Notes: a model not told the origin generated them from the sequence alone. A DNA stretch of 21,975 nucleotides from Plantago elongata (GCA_036897095.1 JAYMSP010002902.1:1-21975); one strand, 5' to 3'. Shown: positions 1 through 10,434, numbered from the stretch's first letter. A program made the numbers and translations.

Positions 1-929
1 TTGAAATTCCAGTTAAATGCGGGCAACTGTCAAAATATGAGAGCTCTGTAGCTAATGTGATTTTAAAAAAAAATTGTAAAAAGATGTAAAATAAATTTTA
101 TAATTTTTAAAATATTTTTATAATTTTTAAAATTATTTTATAATTATAATACACAATTTATACCGAAAATTAACGTGGACGCGATACATATTCTGTATTT
201 GAATTTGAAATACTAAAATACGAGTTAAGTACGATCAAGTACGAATTTGAAGGGAAAATCGTAAGTCCGACGACCACCTCATCAATTTGATAAAAAAATT
301 AATCAAAATTCATTAATTAAATGAATGATTGTAATGGTGTATTTAAATTAATCACTACTCTACTCTCACTTTATTGTACTTATCACTCTAATATATTTAA
401 AATAAAACTTTCCCTCATAGTACTACATGTTAATTATTTCATGGGTCTCCATCTGTCTGAGCTCATGTAGCATCAGGCTCATTAATATCTATTCATGTGA
501 GTCTCATCAAATCATCACCAAAATTATACAAATAGCCGGTCCCCTACTGCACCACCTTATCAAATATCAACCTTTTAAGGTTTTTTCCTTTTTAAATAAT
601 TAAATGATGAATTGAACCTGATATATTAATTAAAATTAAAATGTAAATAGCATACCCTTATGGTAGTTCCATCCAATGTAGGAATTCATTTCCAACCCAA
701 ATCAACAACATAAATAGGCAAATTCAACCCTCAATACAAAGAACATATTATTCTGAATATTAGCTGCTACAATGATGAATCATATAGGCACCATAGCAGT
801 ACACATCTGACATTCATGAATCCACTTCAATTCAAGTACCAAGACTTATAAATCAACTTCTCTATGCAACATTTCGGTTTATATAAGGTAAACTGTAGCA
901 GTATAGTCTATTCTATGATAGCCGACCGG
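1..929. other. AT-rich intergenic stretch, no gene seen
   Basis: I see no reading frame of coding character, RNA gene or complete mobile element. The first 180 bases contain low-complexity runs of A and T around TAATTTTTAAAAT units. The last part (about 700-929) lies downstream of the aspartyl protease gene on the minus strand and may include the end of its transcript. Confidence 0.6.
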
Positions 930-935
930 TTTATT
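930..935 (-). terminator. Candidate poly(A) signal of the aspartyl protease gene
   Basis: The minus strand reads AATAAA (plus strand TTTATT) about 65 bases after the protease stop codon, a usual distance for a plant near-upstream element. Plant poly(A) signals are loose, so this rests on motif and spacing only. Confidence 0.4.
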
Positions 936-1000
936 TAATGTTAGGGGTGCGCAAATGATCTATTCTGAACCATAGTAAAGTCACAAAACCTTCAAATATT

Positions 1001-2326
1001 TCAAGAACAAGCCTGCTGTCTGAACCCAAACCTCTGATTCCTCAAATCATACTCGACCTCAAAATTCTGCGTCATGAAGTTCCCCAAGATCACCGATGGC
1101 CCGCTAACAAGCTCCGGGCCTAAAACCGTGTTATCTGTCACCATAGCCAAACACAAAACAGCCTTATCCCCATCATCAACAGCAATGAACATGTTCTCAA
1201 ACGGCAACGTGATCTCCGCCCCACCCTTAAAATGTAGCTCCATATCCGGCATCTTTACCCCCTTTCGCCCTGTAACATCAAAACAAGGCCTTAAACCGGT
1301 CAAATTCTCAACATTTTTTGCACGATCATACCCTTTCACTTGCTCCGCTAAAGCATTCGATATTGTATCGAAAAAAGCCCGGTTCGCATAAGTAAATGTA
1401 GATCCTGAATCAACTATAGTCCCACCATTTCCGCTCGAATCAGGTACCATATTCTCATGGAAAACCTCGACTTTACGCCCTCCGATCACAATCCTCTTTA
1501 AACCTATGTAATAGTAATCCGGCAGCTTCACCGGATTCTTCAACAACGGCGTGTATTTCATACCTGTACTCTTTTTACCACTATCATACACTGTATCCAT
1601 TTTTAACCAGCTGGTTTTCACAGTGTTATCAAACTTGTGAGAAACAGAACAGTAGGAGAATTTCTTGATCTTCAACTGGCTAGGAAATGACGAAATCCCT
1701 CGACCGAACCCTGCGACACCGGCAGGCTGATCGGAGGAAAAAATCGAGCATCCCACGAGGAAATTTTCGATATTTTTACCTGGGAGATGCAGAGTTTCTC
1801 CCATAGCCACTCCACCAGTTGAGCCTAGTCCGTACATGATCATGTACGGAGGACAAATCTGTGAACAGTTTGTTGTTTTCGGGTCGAATGATGTGTGAAC
1901 CCAGCTGCATTTCGGGTTCTGGCAGCCGATTATCTTGGCAGATGATGATTGTTTAGGCATGAATGTTGATGAAACAGAGCAGTTCTTGCAAATGTAGCTT
2001 TTGGTGCAAGGGAACCAAGAGAAGCTACTGCCAGTGTCCATTATCATTGGAATCGACTGCGGTGGGGTGCCGAAACTGAGGCTGATCGAGTAGCCTCCGG
2101 TGTAGGGGCGTAGCGGCGTGGTGGTTGGAAGGGCATTTTTGGGAGTTTTTAGGTGGTGGGCTCTTGCTAAGGAAGTGGAAGCTAGTTGTGTAAGTGATTG
2201 GTATGGATTATTCAAGTTTGGTAGTTTTTGGCTGAGAAATGAGATTGGAATTGTTGTTGTTGGAGATGAAGAGATTGAAGAAAGAAATGTGGAGAGGAGA
2301 AACAACAGGAGAAGGGAAAGTGCCAT
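1001..2326 (-). CDS. Nepenthesin-type aspartyl protease (family A1B), secreted
   Basis: A single-exon gene for a 441-residue pepsin-like endopeptidase of the plant A1B group. Residues 1-20 form a hydrophobic signal peptide (MALSLLLLFLLSTFLSS), so the product should enter the secretory pathway for the wall, apoplast or vacuole. The first catalytic aspartate is in DTGSS at residues 97-101 and the second in IVDSGST at 304-310. The flap tyrosine is probably Y165 (MYGLGSTGG). A cysteine-rich segment between about 107 and 159 matches the nepenthesin insert. The C-terminus (VILGNFMTQNFEVEYDLRNQRFGF...CS) is typical of the family, and the length is normal (about 430-500). Both aspartates and the cysteines are present, so it should be active. 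It most resembles the group containing Arabidopsis At4g16563, judged from memory. The start is the first ATG before the signal peptide. The substrate cannot be told. No close neighbour shares its promoter. Confidence 0.93.
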   Translation of the reverse strand: MALSLLLLFLLSTFLSSISSSPTTTIPISFLSQKLPNLNNPYQSLTQLASTSLARAHHLKTPKNALPTTTPLRPYTGGYSISLSFGTPPQSIPMIMDTGSSFSWFPCTKSYICKNCSVSSTFMPKQSSSAKIIGCQNPKCSWVHTSFDPKTTNCSQICPPYMIMYGLGSTGGVAMGETLHLPGKNIENFLVGCSIFSSDQPAGVAGFGRGISSFPSQLKIKKFSYCSVSHKFDNTVKTSWLKMDTVYDSGKKSTGMKYTPLLKNPVKLPDYYYIGLKRIVIGGRKVEVFHENMVPDSSGNGGTIVDSGSTFTYANRAFFDTISNALAEQVKGYDRAKNVENLTGLRPCFDVTGRKGVKMPDMELHFKGGAEITLPFENMFIAVDDGDKAVLCLAMVTDNTVLGPELVSGPSVILGNFMTQNFEVEYDLRNQRFGFRQQACS

Positions 2327-2385
2327 TGATTTAGATTGGTATGATGAAATTATGAATTTTGATCAAGTGTATGGAATGTTAGAGT

Positions 2386-2394
2386 GTTTTATTT
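2386..2394 (-). promoter_or_regulatory. Possible TATA box of the aspartyl protease gene
   Basis: The minus strand reads CAAATAAAA about 60 bases upstream of the ATG at 2326. It is a degenerate TATA element that would give a leader of some 30-40 bases. No other candidate lies nearer. Weak evidence, from position and motif only. Confidence 0.3.
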
Positions 2395-2399
2395 GAGAG

Positions 2400-3560
2400 A
2401 CAAATTCAAGTTTAGACATTGGGTTGTCTTTTGGTTTGTGTTGTACTAATAAATTTGAGGGACTGTTTGTGCTTGAGGTTGCAAGAAGTTTGCTTTTAGC
2501 ATGTGAGTTTTGGTGAACTTGTTGCTGGTTTGGAGAGGCAGTGAGCTTAATAAAACAGGTTAGATGGCATTCTTTTTTACTTTGGAGTGTTGTAAACACA
2601 CAGATAAGAGCATTGAATTGAAATTTTGGGGCAGTTAGTAGCTATTTTCAGGCTTAAATTGAGCCCAACTTGTCACGGGTGATTGCAAGTCTGGCGGACT
2701 TCAGAGGTCTCAATTTTGCCCGTTGGCCATTAAAGCATGTGCTGGATGGATTATATATGTGATATGTGATCTGATATCTGAGTTATTTTACAATGAAACG
2801 TCATCTAAAATACGTTGTGTGAGCAGATATTGCGTGATTACCTCTAACATTTAAAAGATTTGAGATTTCCTTGTATAGATTGTTTATAAGTTGTCAATGT
2901 TTTTGTTGGTGGTGGTTTGAACCGTTCAACACAAGTTCGCGTATGGTGCATGTGACTCGTGAGACATTACTCAGGAATTAGTTAAAACATACTCAAACTG
3001 TTATATTCAATGGTTGTGAATCATTTATGCCATATTCATACCCGAATGTATAATGTGTCTAGACACGTATCTTACCCTGACTTATGAATTAGAGTTTGAA
3101 TATGTGCATAAACAGTTGAAAAAAAAAATTATGCACAAATGGTTCTGAGTAGGGTTTAAGTCTAGTAATAGTAAGTAAGGTTTTAGATACGTTATTAGGA
3201 TTTTATCATACTAGTCTTGGTAGGGTACTAGGGTCATAAGAACACAAACTGAATCAAAATTAAATGCGGATTAAAGGTGATGTATAGTTGTGCGTTTGAG
3301 ATTACAAACTTTGGTTGGGTAGAAAGCTTCGAAGAAAATTTCGTCTGAATGAAATGTCAACTTGTGATGAAAGATAAAGTTATTGGATGAAATAGGGAAT
3401 AGATACGAAACTTGTTTTGTGAGGAATGTGAGAATAAGCTTTTTAATTGTTGAAGGCACACCTTTTGCCTTTGGTATCAAAGTGTAGTGTACCTACGTAC
3501 TCTTCCAAGTTTGAGGGGCGGATTGGAGTACGTCTCTTTGGATATTACTCGAAAATTTTA
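2400..3560. other. Intergenic stretch upstream of the protease, no gene seen
   Basis: This holds the distal promoter of the protease gene and unassigned sequence. The short open frames here (for example 2363-2599 and 3271-3480 on the minus strand) lack known domains and coding character. At 3470-3484 the text resembles the initiator-tRNA primer-binding site of plant LTR elements, but no other part of such an element is recognisable. Confidence 0.5.
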
Positions 3561-3758
3561 TGTTTGTTATGACATTTAAATGTTAAAGATCGAAATGACT
3601 CTACAGCAGCAACATTTTTCTCTACCTATATAACAAACCTATAATACCCTATCCAATTACAATTCTATACCAAACACAATTTTAGCAATCCCACTACAAT
3701 TCCGATCACTATTCAGACATTTAAATTGAGACATTTAAGTCGCATGCCAATCAGTCCC
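3561..3758 (-). mobile_element. Tourist-like (PIF/Harbinger) MITE, degraded copy
   Basis: Read on the minus strand from 3758, this begins GGGACTGATTGGCATG, the terminal repeat also seen at 16751 and 21768. The stretch 3624-3758 matches 21768-21904 in inverted orientation at close to 90 percent identity by eye, including the core around GTAGTGGGATTG. The two copies diverge before the left end. The left boundary at about 3561 is set by a weaker match of TTATGACATTTAAATG to the terminal repeat and is uncertain. It has no coding capacity. No clean target duplication could be confirmed for this copy. Confidence 0.7.
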
Positions 3759-3761
3759 TAA

Positions 3762-5383
3762 AAATTTTGATCAATGAAGGAAATCAGCATAGATGTTTGT
3801 CCAGTTCATAACACTACAAGCACTAGCTAGCTATATACTACTACTATATGTTATATGAAAGGGCCAATGGCAATGTATGATCAATAAGTTAGTTAGTGAC
3901 TGATTAGGAATCGGTTTGAATTGAAAATGTCTAACTGTTTTGTGTATCGGTCCCTTAATATGCAATAATAGTGTTAGTTATATATATACTATGCAATGCA
4001 ATGCAGTGAATGATATGGCAGTTGTTTAGTTTAGTTGAAAAGTGGCAAGGAAACCACATGGACTACGTGAGCAGTCGTTTTCTAATTGAGCTGGTTTGGC
4101 AAAAAGACAATGCTCATATTCTTACTAATTTTAATCTACCTTTGCCGCCCATCATTTTGAGGCTTATTTCTTCACAATTTCTAAATTACTGATATTGACT
4201 CCTCAACTGCTATTATATCATCACTTGTCTTCTATGCACGATGCAGTGAAGTTACCCAAAAGGAAGTGGATAAATTGTTTTTTCAATGTATACCATGTTC
4301 AACACAATAATTTGATATGATATTTGTGCGTTTCGATTTTCATCCTTATAAGATGGAGCGAAATGCAAGTCACCGAGATGACAAATTCCTCAAAGAATTC
4401 TTTATTTATTCGATTTTTCCACTAGGTTGTATGATTGGAATCCTAATATATTTGTTTTTCTTTGTGTGGAGAAGAGATTATAACTAGAGGAACTTAATCA
4501 AATTGGTTTAATTCTGACATGCGGGATTGTAGAATCTTTTCTAGTCTTTCTATCTATATGACATTTGTATTTGATTGATGTTTTGGGCAATGCATTTGGT
4601 GTAAACTTCTGCCATTCTTTTGGATTAAACCAATTGGGCCTATTAGACTAAGGGCAACATAAAACAGGCCCAGACCAACTACATGTTTAGGAACAGAACT
4701 AAAACTAGTCGACAAAATGGCTAATTGCATTTTGCGATGGTTGAAAAAATAATACGCGCAATAGTTTAAGTTTCATAGACTTCTTTTAATCGAAAAAACT
4801 TTTATTCACAAAAATACAATTCACCTAACAAGTTCAACATGTGTCATTCAAAAATTACACCATCATATTCTTAATTTCCAAATCAAATCAGGCATTCTCT
4901 CCACAATAATACAACACATGAGCACCACAACAATCACCTCCCAAATCATCGACTCTGTTGTTACAAACATATTATTGGAATCGATGGCAAATTCAGAATA
5001 AAATTGAAGGGGGATCGATCGATGTTAAAAAAAAAAAAAGGAGTGGGGAGGGGTAAAATTAAAATAAAGTAAACCAAACAAAACAGACCTGTCATAATTT
5101 CAAAAACAAAATTGAAGTTGAATGTTCAATATATCTTTAAACAAAAATCGTGATCCCATAGATGGGATCATCAAAAACTTTATCAAGTTTGATTTAGTTG
5201 CCAAATATATCACTACATCATGCATGAGATCCTATTTGTTACACCAAATCTGATGTGTTTGTCTCATTCTATTTGCTAATTATGTCACCAATGTATGCAA
5301 TGCAACTCTTGATGTGATCATGATGACCCTTCTTGGTTTTTATGGTCTCTATCTCAAAACTCAAAAAATGATGAATAAAATAT
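3762..5383. other. Intergenic stretch, no gene seen
   Basis: AT-rich sequence without a supported gene. The open frame at 4010-4192 (60 codons) has no recognisable domain. A run of A at about 5028-5039 and short A/T runs are the only low-complexity features. I see no RNA gene and no element with defined ends. Confidence 0.5.
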
Positions 5384-5385
5384 TA

Positions 5386-5634
5386 CTCCTTCCATCCCGA
5401 CAAACTCCATACATTTAACATTTTTAACTATTTAATTAAATTTTATACATTACTAAAGAAAATTATCCCACCACTAACAAATAAAAAAATAATTCAATTT
5501 TACATAAAAATTACACATTTTACCACTAAAAGTACAATTTTCTTCACCTTCTTCATTTTTTTATCATTACTTTAACTTTTCACATAAAATTAAATGTTCA
5601 CCCTAATGTATAAAATTTGATGGGATGGAGGGAA
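5386..5634. mobile_element. Stowaway-like (Tc1/mariner) MITE
   Basis: A 249-bp AT-rich element. The left end reads CTCCTTCCATCCCGACAAA. The right end, read on the other strand, is TTCCCTCCATCCCATCAAA, so the arms agree over most of about 30 bases. Both ends are flanked by TA (5384-5385 and 5635-5636), the target duplication of the Tc1/mariner group. The CTCCCTCC-type terminus is characteristic of plant Stowaway elements. It has no open frame, as expected for a non-autonomous element. Confidence 0.85.
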
Positions 5635-5881
5635 TATTAAAGATTATTTCCTAGAAACATTAAAAAATTTGTAAATAATTTTTGCAAATATTAGAAACAT
5701 TCGGTCAATTGACATGATAGCTATAATCATTCTAAAACAAAAACTCATATAAGTAAATGAGTATAAGCATTCATATAGCCACAAGTATGAAGCAAATCTA
5801 CCCTTAAAAAGAAACTGTACATAATTGATTGTTGCTCCATACGTCTCCTTCTTATATCACAAAACTCTCATAAGGGACAAT

Positions 5882-6040
5882 AGAGACGGTCCATATTACC
5901 AATAAAAATAATTATATTATTAAATAAAGTATTTATATTGAAATAAGTTTTATTGTAATATAACAAAAAACTCTAATATCAAGAATAAGAGTGTTTTAAT
6001 TTATAACATTGATGTTTTTATTGGTAACATGGTCCGTCTT
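5882..6040. repeat. Inverted-repeat element, MITE-like
   Basis: The arm GAGACGGTCCATATTACCAA (start of 5883-5908) returns inverted at 6015-6040 with about three differences in 26 bases. Weaker similarity continues outward on both sides (5866-5882 and 6041-6057). The interior is AT-rich and non-coding. Size and structure fit a small non-autonomous DNA transposon. I could not define target duplications, so superfamily and exact ends are open. Confidence 0.5.
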
Positions 6041-6117
6041 TACATATAAACCGTATTTCATAAGACTTGTTTTTCTTCTACATGTTGTAGCATGTCTTAG
6101 TCATATACGTTATTAAT

Positions 6118-6156
6118 AAATAATAATAATAATAATAATAATAGTAATAATGATAA
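6118..6156. repeat. AAT trinucleotide microsatellite
   Basis: About seven uninterrupted TAA/AAT units at 6121-6142, followed by imperfect units to about 6156. Confidence 0.9.
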
Positions 6157-6159
6157 TAT

Positions 6160-7500
6160 CATAAACAAATTAGTGTAATATCAAACAAGTTCAAAGATTG
6201 AAAGCCACTCCCCTACCGTTTCGTTAGTTAATAGAATCAATGTTAGTTCATAAAAAAAAAATTTACTTTTGGAAGAAAATAATATTTTTCGAATATAAAA
6301 AAAATGAATAAAAAATAATAATTGTAGAATTTAATTTTTATTTCGGGACAAAAAGACCTAAAGTTGAATTACCCAAAATGCATGCCCCTCAACTTTTACT
6401 TTTAAACTCCAAAACATAACACTTAAACGGTGAAGTTTTGGTCAAGTTATTATTCTTCATGATAAGTAGGTGATTTGGCGGGATTGGAGTTGTATTTGGA
6501 TAGATGCAGGAAACGTTTGGTTTCGAAGTTGTTGTTTGGTTTCTTTTGTATTTTGGCGGAAAGAAATATAAAAAAACACAACACCAAACTTCACCACTTT
6601 TAACCAATCAATGCACCCAAATGACACACTATCACATAATTCAACAGATTATATGTACAATCCATCGAACAATGGTTCACTATTTCATCAAGATAACATG
6701 AAAAATCAATTTTACGAGTCTTACTTTGATACCCAATGGTATTAATTTCACACCCCAATTAATAGATGAAAATTAACATTCCGGAATATTTTTTTTAATG
6801 ACATAAACAATGAAGTAAACATTGACCAGTTGACCGTCAGTTGACATACTAAAACCCAAATGAAAATGTGAAGAATGATATATTTTGATTAAATGCCTGA
6901 GAATAAGTTTATTTTTTTATATTTCACTAGTTTGCAGGGGTGTTTATGATATTCTCCCAATAATAAAATATTCTTTTTTATTCTAAAGAAAAGGAATAAC
7001 AATTTCAATACATAATTAGTTATGAATCTCTCAAATGAAAAATGTTAAATCAATTTCAATTCATATTTAGTTTATTTTACCCTTTATGGAATCAAATAAA
7101 TACTTTTGTATAATAAGATAATTCAAAAGTTATATACATTGATAAAGTATCTTAATACATGAGCCGACACTATGATATATTTCCAATTGTATGTATATAT
7201 CATCTCGGCTAGTTTGAGTAACCTTTCTCTTCAACCTTTACCACAATCAAACTACGATGTTCAACATATATTTGATTTGGAGCCAAATTAATGCCCTGCA
7301 ATATTTCTTTGTAAACACACCCCTAATAATTTGTAGAGCTATAGTCAAGTGCAATATTGGGTTACCTAGGTTTTTTTCTTATAAATAACATTTTTGGGTT
7401 GTTGTAGATATTACACTAAAATATTATAATAATTCTATGAAGTATACATGTATATTTTATTTTTTTCTGCATCTTCTTCCTTATTTCTCTCAAAACAAAT
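6160..7500. other. Intergenic stretch, no gene seen
   Basis: AT-rich sequence upstream of the LINE relic. Between 6429 and 6595 a 13-14 base inverted repeat (GGTGAAGTTTTGGT and its complement) encloses two copies of TTTGGCGG. The open frames at 6389-6607 (minus) and 6504-6701 (plus) show no domain. Nothing else is recognisable. Confidence 0.45.
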
Positions 7501-7662
7501 ATGGGAAACCGACCAGATTGTTGAAGGCTTGAAGAGGCCTCCGCCAGGGGATCCTCTCTCCCCGTTCTCATCATGGAGTATATGCATAGACTAATACAAG
7601 GACTAAAACATGTACCATATTTCAACTTCCATTCCAAATGCGAATGATTAAATATTGTAAGT

Positions 7663-8253
7663 TTGAGCTTTGCCGATGACTTGTTACATTTCTCGCGAGG
7701 AGATGCTCGGTCCGTCCAACTGGCAATGGGGTTACGGATGAATCTAGCCAAGTGCAAAAATTTTTTTGGCAGTGTTCCTGACGATAAGCAAAATGCAATT
7801 CGGCTTGCCACGAGGTTGGAGATGGACTGCCTCCCTTTTATATACCTTGGAGTCCCCTTACTCACTATAGTACAATGTCAGCCCCCGATTGATAAGATTG
7901 TGGCTCAAATTTGCCATATGAGTGCTAGATTACTAAGCTATGGTGGTCGGCTTCTGTTAATAAAGAGTGGTATGTTCGCAGTTACCAGCTACTGGCTCCA
8001 GTGTTTCCCCTTACCTATGAGGGTTTTACGAAACATTGAAGCTATTTGTCGGTCTTTCATGTGGTCGAATAGTAACATAATTACTAGAAAGTCCCTGGTA
8101 GCATATGGGAGAAGGTATGTGCTCCATCAAACAAGGGATTTACAGATAATTGATCTACATGTGTGGAGTACTGCATGTATTGAAACTTATATGTGGAACT
8201 TGTGTAATAAACAAGACAGCTTATGGTTAAATGGATTCATGGAACTTATATGA
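7663..8253 (+). pseudogene. LINE reverse transcriptase C-terminal fragment
   Basis: An open stretch of about 196 codons starting at the catalytic SFADDLLHFSRGD box. It continues with MNLAKCKNFFGSVP, FIYLGVPLL, LLSYGGRLLLIKS and the IEAICRSFMW segment, the usual order in plant LINE ORF2. Compared with intact relatives it lacks residues after RSVQLAMG, where the loop between the catalytic box and MNLAKCK is shortened. It is one frame of a dead element, not a host gene. The apparent ATG is internal to the RT domain. Confidence 0.85.
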
Positions 8254-8336
8254 AAGGTATTTTGAACTGTAGAGCTCTGATTGGGGGAAATTGAACATGT
8301 GCCTTGATGCAGATGTTGTCAAAGTTTAAGACATGA

Positions 8337-8774
8337 GTGATGTACACGGAATTGTTACCATCCAGACCTGTTGTGGAGTGGAGGAGCCTAATGTACGAAA
8401 ATTTGGCTAAATCGAGAGCTAGGAAGGTGGCGTGGCGTGGCTGGTTTGCGATGATCGGATTGCTACGAAGGAGTGCATTCACAGATTTAGGATGGTTGAC
8501 AACCACACATGCTGCTTGTGCACGGATCGAGACAAGGGGTCACTTGTTCTTTGAATGTACCGGTACGAAACCCATTTGGCTCTCAGTGCTACAATGGTTG
8601 GGCTACACACATGTGCCCCTTGCTTGGACAACTGAATTGATTTGGATTTTGCAGCGTATCAGGGGTAAACATTGGAGAGGCATATTACTCAAAATGGCCT
8701 TTCTAGAAACACTATATGAAGTATGGATGCACATAAACAATGTTTGTTTTGGTGGAACTGATAGGGGTAATTAA
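8337..8774 (+). pseudogene. LINE zinc-finger RT-associated domain (zf-RVT) fragment
   Basis: A second open stretch of about 145 codons in a different frame from the RT fragment, with a degraded join of about 80 bases between them. It carries the pattern of the plant zf-RVT domain: VVEWRSLMYENLAKSRARK, a cysteine region, HLFFEC, IWLSVLQWLG and a terminal YEVWMHINNVCFGG. One of the paired cysteines before HLFFEC is missing, consistent with decay. Confidence 0.8.
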
Positions 8775-10070
8775 GTGGCACCTAAATTACGACCCCATGT
8801 TGGAAGTCTCATGCTACAATAGAATTTATAGTTTATTTCGTATACTTTAGGTTGGATCGGTTTTGATCACTTCCCATTTTATACTATTTTTGGAGTTTGA
8901 TAATATATTCTAGTTGAAAAAAATAAAATTATGTGTAGGTTAGATCTAATAAAAGAATGGCATTCTAATGTTACACTCTATTTAATTTTGTATATGAATC
9001 GTTCATCATCTACTTCCCAATATCCGCTTTGTGATCTTCTTCCTTGTAACCTTTTTCAATATGGTATAAATTAGTATGAAAGTACCGTATAGCCAACATA
9101 TAGACAGTGCCAATATACAACCAACACCTTGCTATTTAGTATTAGAGACAATGTCACATGTGTGACGTGCGATATGTATCGAGTTAACTAATCAACTTGA
9201 TTTTATTATGCAATAGACATTAGATTCATTTATAAATGTATAAGGTTTTATATGATATCAAAGTCAAGGTTTGTGCTGACCTAACACAACGGAATAGTAT
9301 TATGAAGTACACTTATTTACCTATCGAATTCCAACATAGCCCTGAGGTGAGAGGCAGAAGATACCCAAGTGAAAATACAACTAATGTTAAAATGGTGCGG
9401 TGGTTGGAGCTCCTTCTTCGCCAATTCTAGAGCTTCGAACTCCTCCATCTTTCTATTGTACAATTATATCGTTGCGAAGCTCTAATCAAGATAAAAGATT
9501 TGATATATATTGTTTCATTATTTGATTTGTTTAAGGAATGTTGAAATGGAAATTAGATTTGTGCGGAGAAAATGAAAGAGAGCTAGCTAAGAAAAGAAAG
9601 TTTAGATAGGAGAATTTTTTTGTATCTGAGCTTTTGTTTATTCTCCGTTAGAACTTCTAACACTTATTTTGTATGAGACTGGTCAACTTCATGATTCCAG
9701 ACAAATTTGTACTGACATGATTCAATCGAGTAAAAATGAAACACTCTCGCATGCCCGTTATTCGTCTATTATTACTTTAAATACAATTGTCAAGAAACCC
9801 TCATCAGCCCATTTCAATTAATGAGACTCCGTACAAGTGCGTCATGTACCAATCTTGAACACCTTATCGTCCATTCTGAATTGTTTATCAATTTATCATA
9901 TCATTCGCCCCTCGAACCATACCTTAGAAAATGTCTAATATACCATCATTTTCCTTACACATTGTCAAAGACTCTTAAAGCTCCTAGCATGCAAATAAAC
10001 ATAAATGAAAAGGATCAACAACATGAAAAATGAATATATCTTGAATTAAAAAAAAAGTGAATGAAATTGG
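8775..10070. other. Intergenic stretch and distal promoter of the E2F gene
   Basis: No supported gene. A small hairpin with perfect 10-base arms (TAGAGCTTCG at 9428-9437 and its complement at 9475-9484) is present. A primer-binding-site-like word at 9252-9265 may be a trace of an old LTR element. The open frames at 9236-9430 and 9821-10033 have no domain. I saw no canonical E2F site in the last 600 bases before the TATA-like element. Confidence 0.5.
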
Positions 10071-10078
10071 TATAAGAA
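10071..10078 (+). promoter_or_regulatory. Likely TATA box of the E2F gene
   Basis: TATAAGAA lies at 10071, some 25-35 bases before the start of the pyrimidine-rich leader. Initiation at about 10100 would fall just after the ATG at 10095 and so remove the only upstream AUG. The position fits well, but the motif is not perfect. Confidence 0.45.
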
Positions 10079-10099
10079 GAAAGATAGTAGAATAATGAA

Positions 10100-10434
10100 C
10101 AAGTGGTTCTTCCCTCCACATCTATATCCGAACCAAATTCCCTCCCATCTTTCTTCCTTCCTTCTCACAATAATCCAACACCCCCTTGTTTCCCTCGTTT
10201 TCTTCCCCTCTTTTACCCTTTTCTTTTTCCCTCTTTTTTCTTCTTCTTCTTCACCAATACCAAATCAGATCTCTCTCCCAAATCCAATTCTTCACCAATT
10301 TCTATTCCAAACCCCTTCAATTCCACTCCTTCAGTTTTTCCACCCAAACCCCATCAAAAACCTCTTCAAACATCAATTCTTGAAACCCACAAACCCATAA
10401 TTCACTCTCACCCTTTTCCAGGACAGATCGAGTC
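10100..10434 (+). promoter_or_regulatory. Pyrimidine-rich, AUG-free 5' leader of the E2F gene
   Basis: The 337 bases from 10098 to 10434 contain no ATG and are dominated by C and T, including TTTTTTCTTCTTCTTCTTC near 10233-10250. Long CT-rich leaders are common in plant housekeeping and cell-cycle genes. Open frames here (10095-10400 and overlaps) are low-complexity Pro/Ser/Phe products of this composition, not genes. TTTTCCAG at 10414-10421 could serve as a 3' splice site of a leader intron, but I see no clear matching donor. Confidence 0.55.

Larger units (their letters stand above)
7527..8774 (+). mobile_element. LINE (plant L1-type non-LTR retrotransposon), 5'-truncated and broken
   Basis: The C-terminal part of a plant LINE ORF2. 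At about 7533-7580 the DNA still encodes the palm motif GLRQG-DPLSP, split by a frameshift. A conserved stretch (MEYMHRLIQGLKHVPYF) follows, then the SFADDLL catalytic box at 7663, the fingers/thumb region to 8253, and the RT-associated zinc-finger domain at 8337-8774. The endonuclease and the front half of the RT are absent, as expected of 5'-truncated LINE insertions. At least two frame changes, an in-frame stop and internal deletions show it has been inactive for long. No terminal poly(A) tract or target duplication could be made out. Confidence 0.85.

Noticed and set aside
1074-1391. Open frame on the plus strand opposite the protease
   Set aside because: Shadow of the protease coding sequence, without any domain of its own; the same holds for 2118-2396.
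3271-3480. 69-codon frame on the minus strand
   Set aside because: No domain, AT-driven composition, no promoter or splice context.
4010-4192. 60-codon frame with a faint likeness to the end of a retroelement RNase H
   Set aside because: Only a loose resemblance over the last 25 residues (LPLPPIILRLIS) and no catalytic residues or neighbouring domains.
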